Assembly: GCA_947456955.1 (NCBI GenBank)
Contig: CANGTQ010000013.1
Span: forward strand, 1 to 64,000
Origin: Flavobacteriaceae bacterium
GTDB taxonomy: Bacteria > Bacteroidota > Bacteroidia > Flavobacteriales > Flavobacteriaceae
Direction of reading: 5' to 3'
Length of the DNA stretch: 64,000 nucleotides
Every line of letters begins with the position of its first letter. Position 1 is the stretch's first letter. A program made the translations under genes and the position numbers. Shown here piece after piece: positions 62,953-64,000 of the stretch. The notes under the pieces were generated by a model. That model was not told where the DNA came from. It saw only the letters and a list, made by a program, of their open reading frames with translations, and made no database searches.

Positions 62953-63495
62953 TTACCAGCTTATTTTAAAAATTTCGTGATCTGAACCATCTGACCTAGA
63001 TTTTAATAATTCTATTTCGGTTTCGGTAGAATAGATAATTCCTAATCCTTGAATTAAACCTCTAACAAATTCTTGTAATCCTTCTCTTTTTGAAAAATAA
63101 TGCAAGCAAAGATTTCGTTCTTCAATATGGCTAACTTTAAATTCGGGTGGTGTCAATTTAGGATAATGCAACATAATTCTATTATGAAACACTGGTAAAT
63201 TAATCAAAAATTGTTTTAAGTTAGAACCACCTGTTTGCATCAACCCACTATATTTATCTCGAGTAGTTTTTACAACCCACCATTCTCCAAAAGCAATCAT
63301 TACATCATCTATACTCATATTCATTTCTTGAGAAATTGTTTGCGCAAGTTGGTATGTTATAGCATCATCATATGTTTCGTTACTAATAAAAAAACTATGT
63401 TCGATACCGCTTTTTGCAAGAATTAATTCCCATTTGTCTTTCCCAAAATTGGAAATTACTAGTTCCTCAATTGCTTTGTTAATGATTCCATACAT
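62953..63495 (-). CDS. H-NOX heme nitric-oxide sensor
   Basis: 180 residues, normal H-NOX length. Start MYGIINKAIEELV, proximal heme His in PVFHNRI (H104), and the propionate-binding YxSxR as YFSKR (Y133, S135, R137). The position corresponding to the distal Tyr of oxygen-binding H-NOX proteins is not Tyr by my alignment (EGLQEF), which suggests NO rather than oxygen selectivity; this is inference. Sits directly before its HNOBA kinase and after a CheY-like receiver. Confidence 0.93.
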   Translation of the reverse strand: MYGIINKAIEELVISNFGKDKWELILAKSGIEHSFFISNETYDDAITYQLAQTISQEMNMSIDDVMIAFGEWWVVKTTRDKYSGLMQTGGSNLKQFLINLPVFHNRIMLHYPKLTPPEFKVSHIEERNLCLHYFSKREGLQEFVRGLIQGLGIIYSTETEIELLKSRSDGSDHEIFKISW

Positions 63496-63499
63496 AAAC

Positions 63500-63916
63500 T
63501 TAGTTTTGACTTATTAATTTGTTTATTGACCAATAGTTCATTAGATTTTCAATACACACAACATAATCTTCATATTTTAATGGTTTTAACATATAGCCAG
63601 CAATACCTATTTCATAACATTCTAACATGTCTTTAGAATTATTGGATGTAGTTAATATAACTGCAGGTATGAAACGAAATTTATTGTCTTTCTTTATAAA
63701 CTTTAAAAAATCTATACCGTTAATTTTTGGCATGTTTAAATCTAATACAATTAGATTAATAACTTGTGTTTTTGTATTTAATAAATCTATGGCTTCTTCA
63801 CCATTACGAGCTACTAAAACCGTGTGTTTTTTTTCAAAACTATTAATAACACGATTAAATTTCATTATTTCGAGAGAATCATCTTCAATCAAGAGTATAT
63901 TCAATAAATTATTCAT
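63500..63916 (-). CDS. CheY-like response regulator receiver
   Basis: 138 residues from ATG 63916; the in-frame TTG at 63943 overlaps the -7 box at 63941 and is rejected. IEDD acidic pocket, phospho-acceptor in IVLDLNMPKING, LTTSN switch Thr and MLKPL Lys. No output domain, so it works as a phosphate shuttle or interacts with a partner. First gene of the H-NOX operon, 4 bases before the sensor. Confidence 0.9.
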   Translation of the reverse strand: MNNLLNILLIEDDSLEIMKFNRVINSFEKKHTVLVARNGEEAIDLLNTKTQVINLIVLDLNMPKINGIDFLKFIKKDNKFRFIPAVILTTSNNSKDMLECYEIGIAGYMLKPLKYEDYVVCIENLMNYWSINKLISQN

Positions 63917-63940
63917 TATTAATTCATTATCTATTTTTAT

Positions 63941-63948
63941 CAAATATA
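63941..63948 (-). promoter_or_regulatory. -7 promoter box of the H-NOX signalling operon
   Basis: TATATTTG on the minus strand, 24 bases before the ATG at 63916. Confidence 0.55.
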
Positions 63949-64000
63949 AAGAAAAAAACTACTTTAAAATAATTTAAACATATAGGATAGTCCAAAAAAA

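Overview
The window looks like the chromosome of a flavobacterium (Bacteroidota, Flavobacteriaceae; Flavobacterium or a close relative). Support: AT-rich DNA, promoters of the Bacteroidota type (TAnnTTTG -7 box) instead of sigma70 boxes, almost no Shine-Dalgarno sequences, and characteristic families (DUF2279, DUF6150, the 480-residue type of GAPDH, IMPACT/YbgC/DnaA neighbourhood, H-NOX with an HNOBA histidine kinase).

Layout. (1) 1-28.2 kb is accessory DNA. It opens with a tight four-gene minus-strand operon running off the left edge: outer-membrane beta-barrel, CorA-like membrane protein, and two very large STAND NTPases, each with an N-terminal RN-x(3,4)-H (HEPN-like) region and C-terminal helical repeats. 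It resembles a conflict/anti-phage signalling module and is the best candidate for an undescribed multi-gene system. Next come a frameshifted secreted protein, a four-gene cluster (unknown protein, HAD phosphatase, small protein, HExxH metallopeptidase), and a block containing a voltage-gated-type channel with an aberrant filter, two zinc-ribbon membrane proteins, a small HTH regulator with a palindromic operator, and a Bcs1-like AAA ATPase. A duplicated promoter/start fragment flanks the channel. At 17.8 kb a small DUF1566/C-lectin-like gene ends in a GC-rich, NNC/NNG-codon segment typical of the variable repeat of a diversity-generating retroelement; no reverse transcriptase or template is visible here. 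An OmpA-like lipoprotein, a YqiA-type esterase, a DUF6150 repeat protein and a 1895-residue FG-GAP/Ig-like/dockerin-like surface protein complete the region. (2) At 28.17-28.21 kb lies the 3' half of a tRNA (anticodon loop consistent with CAT), preceded by three direct TGTCGGG repeats. I read it as the right-hand attachment site of an integrated island covering everything to the left.

(3) 28.5-59.1 kb is ordinary chromosome: hisS, an ABC permease, prmC, ribD, IMPACT protein, thioesterase, dnaA, LMW tyrosine phosphatase, RsmI-like methylase, a muramidase-like protein, DUF2279, mltG, GNAT, dapF, a DegQ-type protease, GAPDH, aconitase, two acyltransferases, MoxR, three tandem SurA/parvulin proteins, prfC and a short surface-sorting peptide. 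Two REP-like palindromic elements sit in and beside prmC, one inserted in frame.

(4) 59.2-64 kb is a nitric-oxide-type signalling operon: CheY-like receiver, H-NOX sensor, HNOBA-PAS histidine kinase, Hpt protein and LytTR response regulator, all transcribed leftward from a good -7 box at 63.94 kb.

All family calls are from reading motifs by eye; no database search was run.
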